From Chitinimonas arctica (lineage in GTDB: Bacteria; Pseudomonadota; Gammaproteobacteria; Burkholderiales; Chitinimonadaceae), in assembly GCF_007431345.1 (NCBI RefSeq), contig NZ_CP041730.1:1674001-1738000 (forward strand): a stretch of 64,000 bases of DNA, written 5' to 3'. A program made the translations under genes and the position numbers. Below the pieces are notes generated by a model. The model worked only from the letters and a program-made list of their open reading frames with translations. It did no database searches and was not told the DNA's origin. Below are positions 48,461 through 58,200 of the stretch, piece by piece; the stretch's first letter is position 1; each line of letters begins with the position of its first letter.

Positions 48461-49087
48461 TCAGGCCAACAGGCCGGCAGCGGTCTGTTGCATGGGGATG
48501 AAACCAGGCAAGGCTTCGATCCGCCCCAGCCAGGCGCGCACCTGCGGATAGGCGTCCAGTGCCACATTGCCCTCGGGGGCATGCGCGATATAGCTGTAGT
48601 TGGCGATATCGGCGATGCTGGGCTTGGCACCGCACAGGAAGGAGCGCTGGCCCAGTTCGGTCTCCAGCACCGTCAGCAACCTGTGCGCACGGCTTATTAC
48701 TTCAGCGCTATCGAAGCTCGCCCCGAAAACCGTCACCAGCCGCGCGGCGGCCGGACCAAAAGCCAACAGGCCGGCCGCTACCGACAACCACCGTTGCACG
48801 GCAGCCTCCCCGACTGCATCGGTCGGCAGCCAATCGGCATTGCCATAGCGGCGCGCCAGGTAGACCAGGATGGCATTGGAGTCGGCCACGACCGTGCCGT
48901 TGTCGTCGATGACCGGCACTTGGCCAAAGCTGTTCAGTACCAGGAAATTCGGCTGCTTTTGCTCGCCACGGCGTAGATCGATCTCGATGATCTCAGTCGG
49001 TACCTTCAGCAACGACAGGGCGAGCCGCACGCGGTGCGCATGGCCGGATAGGGGAAAGGAATACAGTTTGATAGGCGCGGTGGACAT
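48461..49087 (-). CDS. Glutathione S-transferase family protein
   Basis: 208 residues. N-terminal thioredoxin-like domain (KLYSFPLSGHAHRVRLALSLL, NSFGQVPVIDDNGTVVADSNAILVYLARRY with cis-Pro and glutathione-binding Asp-Ser) and an all-helical C-terminal domain with the family motif KPSIADIANYSYIA. Probably detoxifies electrophiles. It sits 22 bp upstream of the fusion gene, consistent with one redox/detoxification operon. Confidence 0.92.
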   Translation of the reverse strand: MSTAPIKLYSFPLSGHAHRVRLALSLLKVPTEIIEIDLRRGEQKQPNFLVLNSFGQVPVIDDNGTVVADSNAILVYLARRYGNADWLPTDAVGEAAVQRWLSVAAGLLAFGPAAARLVTVFGASFDSAEVISRAHRLLTVLETELGQRSFLCGAKPSIADIANYSYIAHAPEGNVALDAYPQVRAWLGRIEALPGFIPMQQTAAGLLA

Positions 49088-49152
49088 GGATGTTACCCGG
49101 AATGGAAGGTGGAGGACGAAGGGCCCAGCCCTGCGGGACAGGCCGCTATGGA

Positions 49153-49701
49153 TCAAGCCGGCGACCGGGCTGCAAGCCGGGGGAAATCCACCGTCGTTTG
49201 CGCCACGTTGTTGACGTAGTTGGTGAGGATATTCAGGGCGACCACCAGCACGATCTCGATCGTGTCCGCTTCGTCGAAGCCGGCAGCGCGCAGCGCGGCA
49301 AGGTCCGTATCGCTTACCCGACCGTGGTCAGCCGCGACGCGATAGGCAAAGCGCAGCGCGGCAGCCTGCCTGGCATCGCTGCTGCCATGCTCACGGGCGG
49401 CATCGATTTCCGCCTGGCTTAGCTTGGCGACATGCAGGCCCAGGTAGGTATGGGCGGATAGGCAGTATTCGCAGCCATTGAATTCGGCCACCGTCAGCGC
49501 GATGCGCTCGCGCAGTGCCGCATCGAGTTTGCCCTTGGCAAGTGCGGCGTTCAGCGACAGATAGCCCTCCAGGGCGGCGGGACTATGCCCCACCAACTTC
49601 ATCAGATTGGGCACCATGCCTAGCTGTTGTTGCACGGCGGCCAGGAGGGGTTTGCTGGCGTCCAAGGATTGTTCGACGGTGGGGATGCTGATGCGGCTCA
49701 T
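49153..49701 (-). CDS. Carboxymuconolactone decarboxylase / AhpD-like protein
   Basis: 182 residues. The AhpD core EFNGCEYCLSAHTYLG shows Glu, C-x2-C and His as needed for peroxidase-type chemistry (alkylhydroperoxidase D). The C-terminal region NILTNYVNNVAQTTVDFP is typical of the YciW/peroxidase-related subgroup. AAGGAA lies 7 bp upstream of the ATG at 49701. First gene of the operon; an AT-rich divergent region precedes it. Confidence 0.92.
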   Translation of the reverse strand: MSRISIPTVEQSLDASKPLLAAVQQQLGMVPNLMKLVGHSPAALEGYLSLNAALAKGKLDAALRERIALTVAEFNGCEYCLSAHTYLGLHVAKLSQAEIDAAREHGSSDARQAAALRFAYRVAADHGRVSDTDLAALRAAGFDEADTIEIVLVVALNILTNYVNNVAQTTVDFPRLAARSPA

Positions 49702-49947
49702 GGCGTATTCCTTCAAAGAGACTGCTCGCTTTGCACAATGCGTTGCGAGTGACGCCACTTTGCCGCACGCATGAAATAATAAGAATATCCATATTTTTCA
49801 ATTTATAATTCCTTTAATAGGAATAATAAAAGTAGGGAGCATCTTCCTTCGCGTCCAAATGATGCCAAGCGCTATTTTCGAGCGCCGGAGAGCCAGCAGT
49901 CATGAGTGACTGGCAGATACAAACATTCCGTGTTACGTATCTACTTT
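49702..49947. promoter_or_regulatory. Divergent intergenic region of the AhpD-like operon and dinB-like gene
   Basis: 246 bp with an AT-rich core (about 49775-49830). Inverted repeats attcct-N5-aggaat (49808-49824) and cagtca-N4-tgactg (49897-49912) are candidate operators for the two divergent units. Confidence 0.45.
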
Positions 49948-50457
49948 ATGAACGCCATCACACTAGACTCCCTCGCCGCCTTCCCTCATCAACTGGAAGC
50001 CCACTATGCCGCCAGTCCGGCCGCCTTCAAACATTGGGCCCCGCCCAGCTGGGATGGCGTGCCTAGCGAAGCTTTGACCGCCATCGAGCAGGTCTGCCAC
50101 GTGCGCGATATCGAAATCGACGGCTACCATGTTCGCTTGCGTCGCACGCTCGCGGAAGACCATCCCACGCTTGCATCCATCGATACCGATGCCTTGGTGA
50201 AGGAACGTGACTATGGTGCTTCGGATGCCGATGCCGCATTTGAAGCCTTTCGCCAGGCTCGCGTGCAGACACTCGCGCTACTACGGGGCCTGAACGAGGA
50301 GCAATTCGACCGCACCGCCTACTTTGAAGGCTACGGCGCGTTGACCCTGCGTAGCCTGGTGCACTATTTGTGCAGCCATGATCAGCAGCACTTGGCGGGA
50401 TTGCAGTGGTTGTTGGGCAAGATCGAGGCGTTGCCGATGGAAGAGCGGAAACAATAA
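49948..50457 (+). CDS. DinB-family / DUF664-type protein
   Basis: 169 residues. A helical-bundle DinB fold is suggested by FPHQLEAHYAASPAAF, EQVCHVRDIEIDGYHVRLRR and the C-terminal YLCSHDQQHLAGLQWLLGKIEAL, whose HxxxH plus the upstream His form the usual metal triad. DinB proteins of this group include thiol-dependent (mycothiol/bacillithiol) transferases, but the cofactor here is unknown. Start 49948 is the first ATG giving family length. Confidence 0.82.
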   Translation: MNAITLDSLAAFPHQLEAHYAASPAAFKHWAPPSWDGVPSEALTAIEQVCHVRDIEIDGYHVRLRRTLAEDHPTLASIDTDALVKERDYGASDADAAFEAFRQARVQTLALLRGLNEEQFDRTAYFEGYGALTLRSLVHYLCSHDQQHLAGLQWLLGKIEALPMEERKQ

Positions 50458-50675
50458 AGGACGCGGTAGCGTCTGGACCCGGAAGGTACAGGCCTCTGGA
50501 CAAACTGAAACCAATCTTGGTCCGCACTGAAACTCGGAGAGCAATTCCAAAGTCCTATCCAGGCTTACCTGCACACAATGTTGAGGCCAGTTGCTGGTAC
50601 CGACGCTCGCATCAAAACTGGCTCCGTAGGTGAACATCGGATATTTCGGCTCGAAATTTTTCAGGAGAGGTCACT

Positions 50676-51053
50676 ATGAAAGCCGGAGCAAAGGATGCCA
50701 AAGCCCCCATGGAAGGGGGCAAATGGGTCGAGACAAATGGGACGCCGACGAGTGTCTCGTTCGGCTCCGTCACCGTCCAGGTCGTTAAGCCGCCGGAGAA
50801 TGTCCGGCTTGCTAACATCGAAGCGGGGCAAGCTGCCATGCAGCGAGGCAAGATCTCCTTAGTTCGCGCTGGTGTAAAAATTAGCCGAGAAAAAGATACA
50901 CCGCTGTATTTCGGATGTGAGGACAAGCCTGGTTTTATGATCCGTGAACTAAATGGCAAAAAGACTCTCGGGAAATTCGTTGGCGGTCGCTTCCGGGAGG
51001 TAGAGGAAGGCACGAAGCCTACGGCCCGGAAACAAGCGGTAGCGAGAAAATGA
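50676..51053 (+). CDS. Hypothetical protein
   Basis: 125 residues after a strong AGGAGAGG site. No family recognised. The protein is basic, with the compact core VSFGSVTVQVVKPPENVRLANIEAG and a Lys/Arg-rich tail (EEGTKPTARKQAVARK). The 218 bp before it hold no gene. It sits next to a decayed IS66 fragment, so it may have come with mobile DNA. Confidence 0.65.
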   Translation: MKAGAKDAKAPMEGGKWVETNGTPTSVSFGSVTVQVVKPPENVRLANIEAGQAAMQRGKISLVRAGVKISREKDTPLYFGCEDKPGFMIRELNGKKTLGKFVGGRFREVEEGTKPTARKQAVARK

Positions 51054-51076
51054 TCAGTTCGAACGAGAAGGCTTGC

Positions 51077-51449
51077 TGCCCAAAAATCCCCTGACCCAGT
51101 CCTTGGCTATGCGCGAGAGCGACGATGGGCTTGGACGGTTATCTGACCAATCCCGATATGCCGATCGATACCAATCACCTCGAACGTGCGCTACGTGCCA
51201 TTCCGATGGGTCGTAAATCCTGGCTATTTTGTTGGACGGAAATGGGTACCCGCCACATGGGCATTCTGCGATGCCTGATTACCACCTGCCGCTTGCACCA
51301 GATCGATCCCTACGACTACTTGGTCGATGTCCTACAACGGATAGGTGCAGCATGCTGCGGCCGAGGTCGGCCAATTGACACCTAGACAATGGAAGCAGCA
51401 CTTCGCTGCCGATCCATTGCAGTCTGATCTCAGTAAATTGCGGAAGTAG
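51077..51449 (+). pseudogene. IS66-family transposase C-terminal remnant, frameshifted
   Basis: Three frames together give the end of an IS66 TnpC-type transposase: PLTQSLA, then LDGYLTNPDMPIDTNHLERALR, GRKSWLFCWTEMGTRHMG and HQIDPYDYLVDVLQRI (51125-51340 region), then after a +1 shift QHAAAEVGQLTPRQWKQHF and a stop at 51447. The N-terminal part and inverted repeats are missing, so it is dead. Confidence 0.85.
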
Positions 51450-51810
51450 CAAGGACGTTGGCTGCTTACCGGTTACAGCAATCCCACACCTGTCTATGAG
51501 GACAGGTCGGAAGTGTTAAAAGTCTTTGACTTTAAACTAATTTAGCGTATAATATCGCCCTTCGTGATCGCGAAACACTGCGCCAGGCTAAGCCTAGTCC
51601 CGCACGTTCCAACGGATGTATTTGAGAAAAAACATCAGTGTGCACGTAAGAACAGCGCGTCTTTCTAGCGGTTTGGCATTAATCAATTTTGCAACGATAC
51701 GCACGCCCAATGGAAATAAAAAATAACAGTAGTTTCGGATTCAGTCACAGCCCTTATTTTCGTGTAAATCAAGTCGACTCTGCGGACGCAGTGCGGACAT
51801 CTTCATAATC
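51450..51810. other. Long non-coding leader before the RTX bicistron
   Basis: 361 bp with no gene. A small hairpin cctgtc-N6-gacagg lies at 51489-51506. A strong promoter follows at 51526-51553, leaving an untranslated leader of about 250 nt before the 51811 start. The tail is AT-rich. Confidence 0.55.
51526..51553 (+). promoter_or_regulatory. Consensus-like sigma-70 promoter upstream of the RTX bicistron
   Basis: TTGACT (51526-51531), 16-bp spacer, perfect TATAAT (51548-51553). It reads toward the membrane protein and RTX genes. It is the best match to a sigma-70 promoter I noticed in the window. Confidence 0.7.
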
Positions 51811-52278
51811 ATGGGGAAATTATTCGCACTCTTCGTCGACGTTTCAATATTAATTGCTTTTAGTATTTTTCCAAAACCCATACTATCCGCCATAGCCGCA
51901 CTTTCTAACGACCTAGACTGCGCCTCCCCCAGGGCCTGGTTTTTTTATTTCTCAAGTATATATATATTATTCAGCATTAGGAATATTTTACTAGCTTTAA
52001 TGACCCGTGAATTTCAATTCAAAGCCAGTGACATTTATCAAGACCTAATAACACCGCTAGTTTTTACTGCCGTATTCATTATAGTGCTTTTGCAATGCAC
52101 TCTCTACCAAGGAGAAAGTGCAAATCTTGCATGCACCCCGATAAACAGCTGGGCCACGTCTCTGGGTGGGGGGAATTTACTTTTACTCAAGTTAAATGCG
52201 GCCTGCTATGCATTTTCTTGGGCCTGGTTTTTTACAACTTCAGCTGTCCTCCACTTTTTTACTAGAAACGAGATTTAA
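51811..52278 (+). CDS. Small multi-pass membrane protein, partner of the RTX gene
   Basis: 155 residues with about four hydrophobic helices (LFALFVDVSILIAFSIF, AWFFYFSSIYILFSIRNILLALM, LVFTAVFIIVLLQCTLY, LNAACYAFSWAWFFTTSAVLHFF). No family recognised. The gene is AT-rich compared with the core. It ends 2 bp before the GTG of the 2048-residue RTX gene, so the two are almost certainly co-translated. An immunity, chaperone or membrane-partner role is possible but unproven. Confidence 0.72.
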   Translation: MGKLFALFVDVSILIAFSIFPKPILSAIAALSNDLDCASPRAWFFYFSSIYILFSIRNILLALMTREFQFKASDIYQDLITPLVFTAVFIIVLLQCTLYQGESANLACTPINSWATSLGGGNLLLLKLNAACYAFSWAWFFTTSAVLHFFTRNEI

Positions 52279-52280
52279 CA

Positions 52281-55200
52281 GTGTCAAGTCAAGATCTGCA
52301 AACTTTTACGAGCTCAATATCCGAAGAAGTGGGGGCTTTTTATGGTGACGTGTTTGGAGGAAAGCTTCCAACACCTCAAAATATACTTACCACTGCGGAT
52401 CAAGAGGCCATTACCCAAAATATCGACAACTTAATTGATGCCTTAGATCGCGGCGATGAATTGGCAGCGATACAAGCAGTGTCGCAAGCTACTGCCGTTA
52501 CTATAGTCTCGGTCTTGGCCGGCGTGTACCTGGCCGCAGAAGCAGTACCTATCCGCGGCGTGAATTTTGTTGTTCATACCTTGAAAAACAAGCCCGGAAT
52601 AGTTGCCAAAATTATTAATTACTTTGTCAGCTCCCAGCTTGATCCAATACATGTCGCAAGATGGCAAAATATCGGCACTAGAGCATCCTTTGGATTATCA
52701 GCTGGCTACTTGCTGAATCAATTCATTAACAAAACAAAAACAATGGGTTATGGCAGTCAAATTAATGACAGCGTTGGATTGCTTTTCAACAAGGCTCTTC
52801 TCCCCCGCCGCGACCCGTTCGCTCTCGACCTAGATGGAGACGGCGTAGAAACCACCGCGGCCAACGGCACCGTGCTATTTGACCACACCGGCAATGGAGT
52901 TAAATTCGGCACTGGCTGGCTCGCTTCCGATGACGGCTGGCTGGTACGCGACGTCAATAAAAACGGCAGCATCGACAATGGGCGTGAGTTATTTGGCGAC
53001 GCGACCCGCTTGGCCAATGATGAAGCCGCGCGAGACAGCTTCGAAGCAGTACGTGCACTCGACAGCAACCAAAATGGCCAACTTGATGCCGGCGATACCG
53101 CTTGGCGCGAGCTGCAAATTTGGCGTGACCTGGACCAAAATGGCGTTTCAAGCAACAAAGAGCTATTTAGCCTTGAACAATTGGGTGTTACCGAAATAGC
53201 CACGACTGGTACTTACGTGAACGCCAGTGGGCGCAATGGCAATACCGTGCTGTATGCAGGCGAATATACCAAGTCCGATGGCAGCAAGGGCATTACTCAG
53301 GCACTAAATCTGGGTGCGGACTACTTTCACCAGTCCCGACCCAACAAGCTGACCGTCAGTCCAGAAACGGCAACGCTACCAGACTTGCAGGGATCCGGTG
53401 GATTACGCAGCTTGCGCGAGGCGATGACTCAATCCGCAACGCTACTGAATCTGGTCCAGCAATTCACTTCAGCCAACACCCGTTCGTCCCAGCAGGCATT
53501 ATTGCCGGCCATACTGGAAGCGTGGGCCCAAACCGATGGTTCAAATGTCCATCCTGGTGAGTACGGCGAAGTTGCCAGCAGGGTAAACCCCGGCGCACCC
53601 AACGCTGCCGTCCTCAGCTATGGCACGCACAATGGTTATGACGTGTGGGCTACCACAACCGTTTCGGACTATAGCTGGATCATGCGAAAGCTCGGCGTGC
53701 TCGAGCATTTCAATGGCGTCGATGTCGCTACCGTGGCTACCAGCCAGGTTGAAACCGGAGCGCGCAGGGTCACCTCGACTGGCGGTGGTGGTAGTGGTGG
53801 TGGCGGCGCTGTGGCGGCTCGCCCCGCCATTGAGGTCCAGTTTAGGGAAGAAGACCTAAAGTCCTTGATCGAGTCATATCGGGAATTGTCCAATTCCGTC
53901 TTCGAGGCACTAACCACGCAAACACGTTTGGCCACCTGGCAAGACACCATTGTACTGACGATAAGCGAGCAAGGCATTGCATATGACTTCAGTGGACTGG
54001 AAGCTCAGCTTATGCAGCAAGCAACCCAGGCACCTAAAGAAACCTTGCTAGACCTGCTTTCGTTCACGGGAACGGCATCTTCAATACCATTGCAAACCAC
54101 GGGCTGGGATTACCGGTCCGTAGTCATGCAATTAGCAGACAAATTCAATCTGTATGATTTGGTCACCAAGCAGGGACAGCCGGTGGTCGACGCCATGCCG
54201 AGCCAGTTCGATTTCGTCTTTGCCCATGAAAAAGAAAATAGGGGTGCTTGGCTACTCGCGCCCAACCTAAGGCCCAATAGCTTTTTGGTCAGCAATGGCG
54301 ACTTTTTTGGCGATTCACTCATTGGCAGCACCGGCAACGACTTTCTCTTTGGCGGAGTCGCCGCAGATGAGCTGAACGGTCGCGACGGTGACGACGGGCT
54401 GTCTGGCGGCCTGAACAACGACAAGCTTGCTGGTGGTCGCGGCAATGATGTCTTGCATGGAGGCGTTGGCAATGACGAGCTCTACGGGGAGGAAGGGAAC
54501 GACAAGCTTCTCGGCGAAGTGGGCGATGACACGCTTTTTGGCGGCCATGGCGACGACAACCTGATTGGCGATATCGGCAATGATTCGTTGTCTGGCGACG
54601 AAGGCAACGATATCGTGGATGGCGGTCTTGGCAACGACCAACTTTTCGGTAGTTGGGGCAACGATAAGCTATTGGGCGAAACGGGCGATGACTCGCTAGC
54701 CGGCGATGCCGGCGACGATGAACTCATTGGTGGCCTGGGCGACGACCAATTCAATGGCGGTGAGGGCAACGACACTTTGATCGGGGGCACGGGTGCCGAC
54801 TATCTGCATGGCAATCTGGGCGATGATATCTATCTGTACGGACGCGGTGATGGCGCGGACATAGTTGACGACAGGAACGTACAAGTCGGCGCATCGAATA
54901 TCCTGCAATTACGCGATCTCAATCGCCAGGACCTCATCAGCCTGCGCTTCGCGGCAGACGAGCAACTGGGCTCGCTGGTACTGGAATTCGGCCAAGGCGA
55001 TCGGATTACCATGATCGACTTCTTCACACGTGAATCCATCTGGCGTGGTGATACCGGCCTATCTGCGATTCGATTTGCAGACGGTAGCGAAACCACCCTG
55101 CCTACGTTGTTGAAGGAGATGGGCCTCACGCTGGGCGAGTCCAGTGATCGACTCATCCAGCCGGTTTCCGGCGCGATCAAGGTCGATGGTGGATCCGGCG

Positions 55201-58200
55201 ATGATTCCCTTAGCGGCCATGCAGGTGACGATACCCTGAAGGGCTCCGTAGGAAACGACCAAATCAACGGTGGCGATGGTGACGACACCTTGATCGGTGG
55301 TGTCGGCAATGACCATCTGCTTGGTGGCTTGGGTACCAACACCTTCCAGTACGCCCGTGGCGATGGCGCCGACAAAGTAGATAATCTACAGGGAGAATCG
55401 GCGGGCGCGAACGTCCTGCAACTGCAGGATATCAATCGTAGCGAGTTAGGTCTCCGGTACATCATGGAAGGCGAAGTGCGCTCGCTCGTGCTCGACTTCG
55501 GACAGGGCGACCAAGTTACCATCATCGACTACTTCAATCGCCTGGGTGCTTGGGCGAAAGATCGCTACACCGGCCTCTCGGCTATACGTTTCGCCAATGG
55601 CAGCGAAGCCGGTCTGCCTACTTTGCTGGCAGAGTTGGGCCTCACGCTGAGCGAAGGCAATGATCAATATATCCACACCTCTGTGTTCGGTGTCCGGATC
55701 AAGGGTGAAGGCGGCGACGATTCGATTACCGGCAACGCTGGCAACGACCAATTGGAAGGCGGTCTAGGCAACGACCAATTCAATGCCGGCGACGGTGACG
55801 ACACCTTGATAGGCGGGGCCGGTAACGACCATCTGTACGGCGGCCAGGGGAACAATAGCTACATCTTCGCTCGTGGAGATGGCGCGGATCGGATCGATCA
55901 CATTAGCACCCAGGGCAGCGCAGCCAATGTCCTGCATTTGCAGCAGCTCAACCGAGGTGACCTTAGCCTGCGCCTTGATGATGAAGGTGGACTAAGTTCG
56001 CTGAAACTCGACTTTGGCCAAGGCGACCAAGTCACCCTTATCGACTACTTCAATCGCCTCGGTGCCTGGGGGAAAGGCGGCTACACCGGTCTCTCGGGTG
56101 TCCGTTTTGCCGATGGCAGCGAAGCCAGTCTGCCTACGTTGCTGGCGGAATTTGGCCTCAAGCTGAGCGAAAACGGTGATCGTTATATCCACGCTCCAGG
56201 GTCCGCGGTCCGGATCAAGGGTGAGGGAGGCGACGACTCAATTACCGGCAACGCCGGCAACGACCAGCTGGAAGGCGGTCTTGGCAACGATCAGTTCAAT
56301 GCCGGCGACGGCGACGACACACTGATAGGCGGGGTAGGTAACGACCAGCTGGAAGGCGGTCTTGGCAACGATCAGTTCAATGCCGGCGACGGCGACGACA
56401 CACTGATAGGCGGGGTAGGTAACGACTATCTGTATGGCGGCATGGGGAACAATACCTACATCTTCGCTCGCGGAGATGGTGCGGACCGGATCGATCATAT
56501 TAGTGCACAGGCGGGCGGAGCCAATATCCTGCGATTGCAGCAACTCGATCGCGCCGAGCTGAGCATGCGTATCAGCGAAGAGGGTGGGCTGAGTTCACTG
56601 GTACTCGACTTTGGCCATGGCGACCAAGTCACCCTCATCGATTATTTCAATCGACGGATACACTGGGGCAGCTATACCGGCTTTTCCGCAATCCAGTTTG
56701 CCGACGGGACCCAAGTCAGCCTGCAGACTCTGTTGCAAGACACTGGTATCCAGCTGGGTAATGCCAACAACCAATTCGCCTTACCCAGCAACCTGGCGGC
56801 ACGGCTCTACGGCGAAGCAGGCGACGATAGACTCGAAGGTAGTACAGGAAACGACATACTGGTCGGCGGCACGGGCAGCGACTTCCTGAGTGGCGGCTAC
56901 GGCGACGACACCTATCTGTTTGCCCGTGGCGATGGCGCCGACATCATCAACGATCGCTACGTCCAAACCGGCGCATCGAATGTCCTGCGCCTGACCGATC
57001 ACAACCGAAGCGATCTACGCCTGGAAGTGGCTGCCGATGGTCAATCCTTGTTGCTGAACCTCGGCGCAGGCGACCAGATCAATGTGATCGACCTCTTTGC
57101 CCGTCAACGGATATGGGGCGGCGATACCGGTCTATCCGCCATCCAGTTCGCCGATGGCAGCCAGATCGCTTTGACTGCGCTGCTGGCCGAGGCAGGGCTG
57201 CGGCTGGGCCAAGGCAATAACAGCTTTAGCCAAACCGTGGGCGTGGCCATACGGGTCCTTGGCGAAGAAGGCGATGATTCGATTGTCGGTCATATCGGCA
57301 ACGATACCTTGGAAGGTGGCATCGGCAACGACCAGATAAGCGCCAGCGAAGGCAATGACCGTATTGAAGGCGGCGCCGGCAATGACAATCTGTTCGGCGA
57401 CGGTGGCAATGACACGCTGGTCGGTGGCATCGGCAGCGATTTCCTGACAGGCGGAATCGGCGACGATACCTATGTTTTCGCTCGCGGAGATGGGTCCGAC
57501 ATCATCAATGACCGTTATACCCAAGATGGCGCGCGAAATGTGCTGCGCCTGACCGATCTCAATCGCAGCGACTTGCGTCTGGATATCAGCGCCGATGGCC
57601 GTTCGCTATTGCTGAACTTCGGCCAGGGCGATCAAATCAATGTGATCGATTTCTTCCCGCGCCAAGTGGTGTGGAATGGCGATACCGCATTGTCATTGGT
57701 GCAATTCGCCGATGGCTCGCAAGCCAGCTTGACTACCCTGCTAAAGGAAATGGGTCTCAAGCTCGGCGCGGCCAACGATACCTTCTCCCAACCTGTCGCC
57801 GCTGGCATTCAAGTCAACGGCGAAGCCGGCAACGACACCATCAACGGCGGCAAGGGCGACGATCTGCTGACTGGCGGCTTGGACCAGGATGTATTGGTCG
57901 GCAATGGCGGTAACGACACGCTTGCTGGAGACAATGGCAACGATCAGCTCCAAGGCGGTGCGGGAAGCGATACCTATGTGTTCGCGAAGGGCGCAGGCGT
58001 GGATCGTCTGCTGGATAATGCGGGGAACGATACGGTGCAGTTCACGGATGTGAAATCCACCGACGTCACCGCCGTGCAGAAGATCGACAGCCACCTCGTC
58101 ATCAAGTATGGAAATAACGACCAACTTACCGTGGAAAACTATTTCGATGCCGGCAACCCTGCGGCCTACAGGATCGAGCAGTTCCGCTTCAGCGACAACA

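Noticed and set aside
53781..53812. GGT-rich run as a possible microsatellite or phase-variation tract
   Set aside because: It encodes a Gly/Ser linker in frame with irregular units; a triplet change would not shift the frame, so no on/off switching is expected.
54300..57980. Regular repeats suggesting a CRISPR array or satellite DNA
   Set aside because: Repeats are in frame, encode RTX nonapeptides and vary mostly at third positions; no spacers of fixed length.
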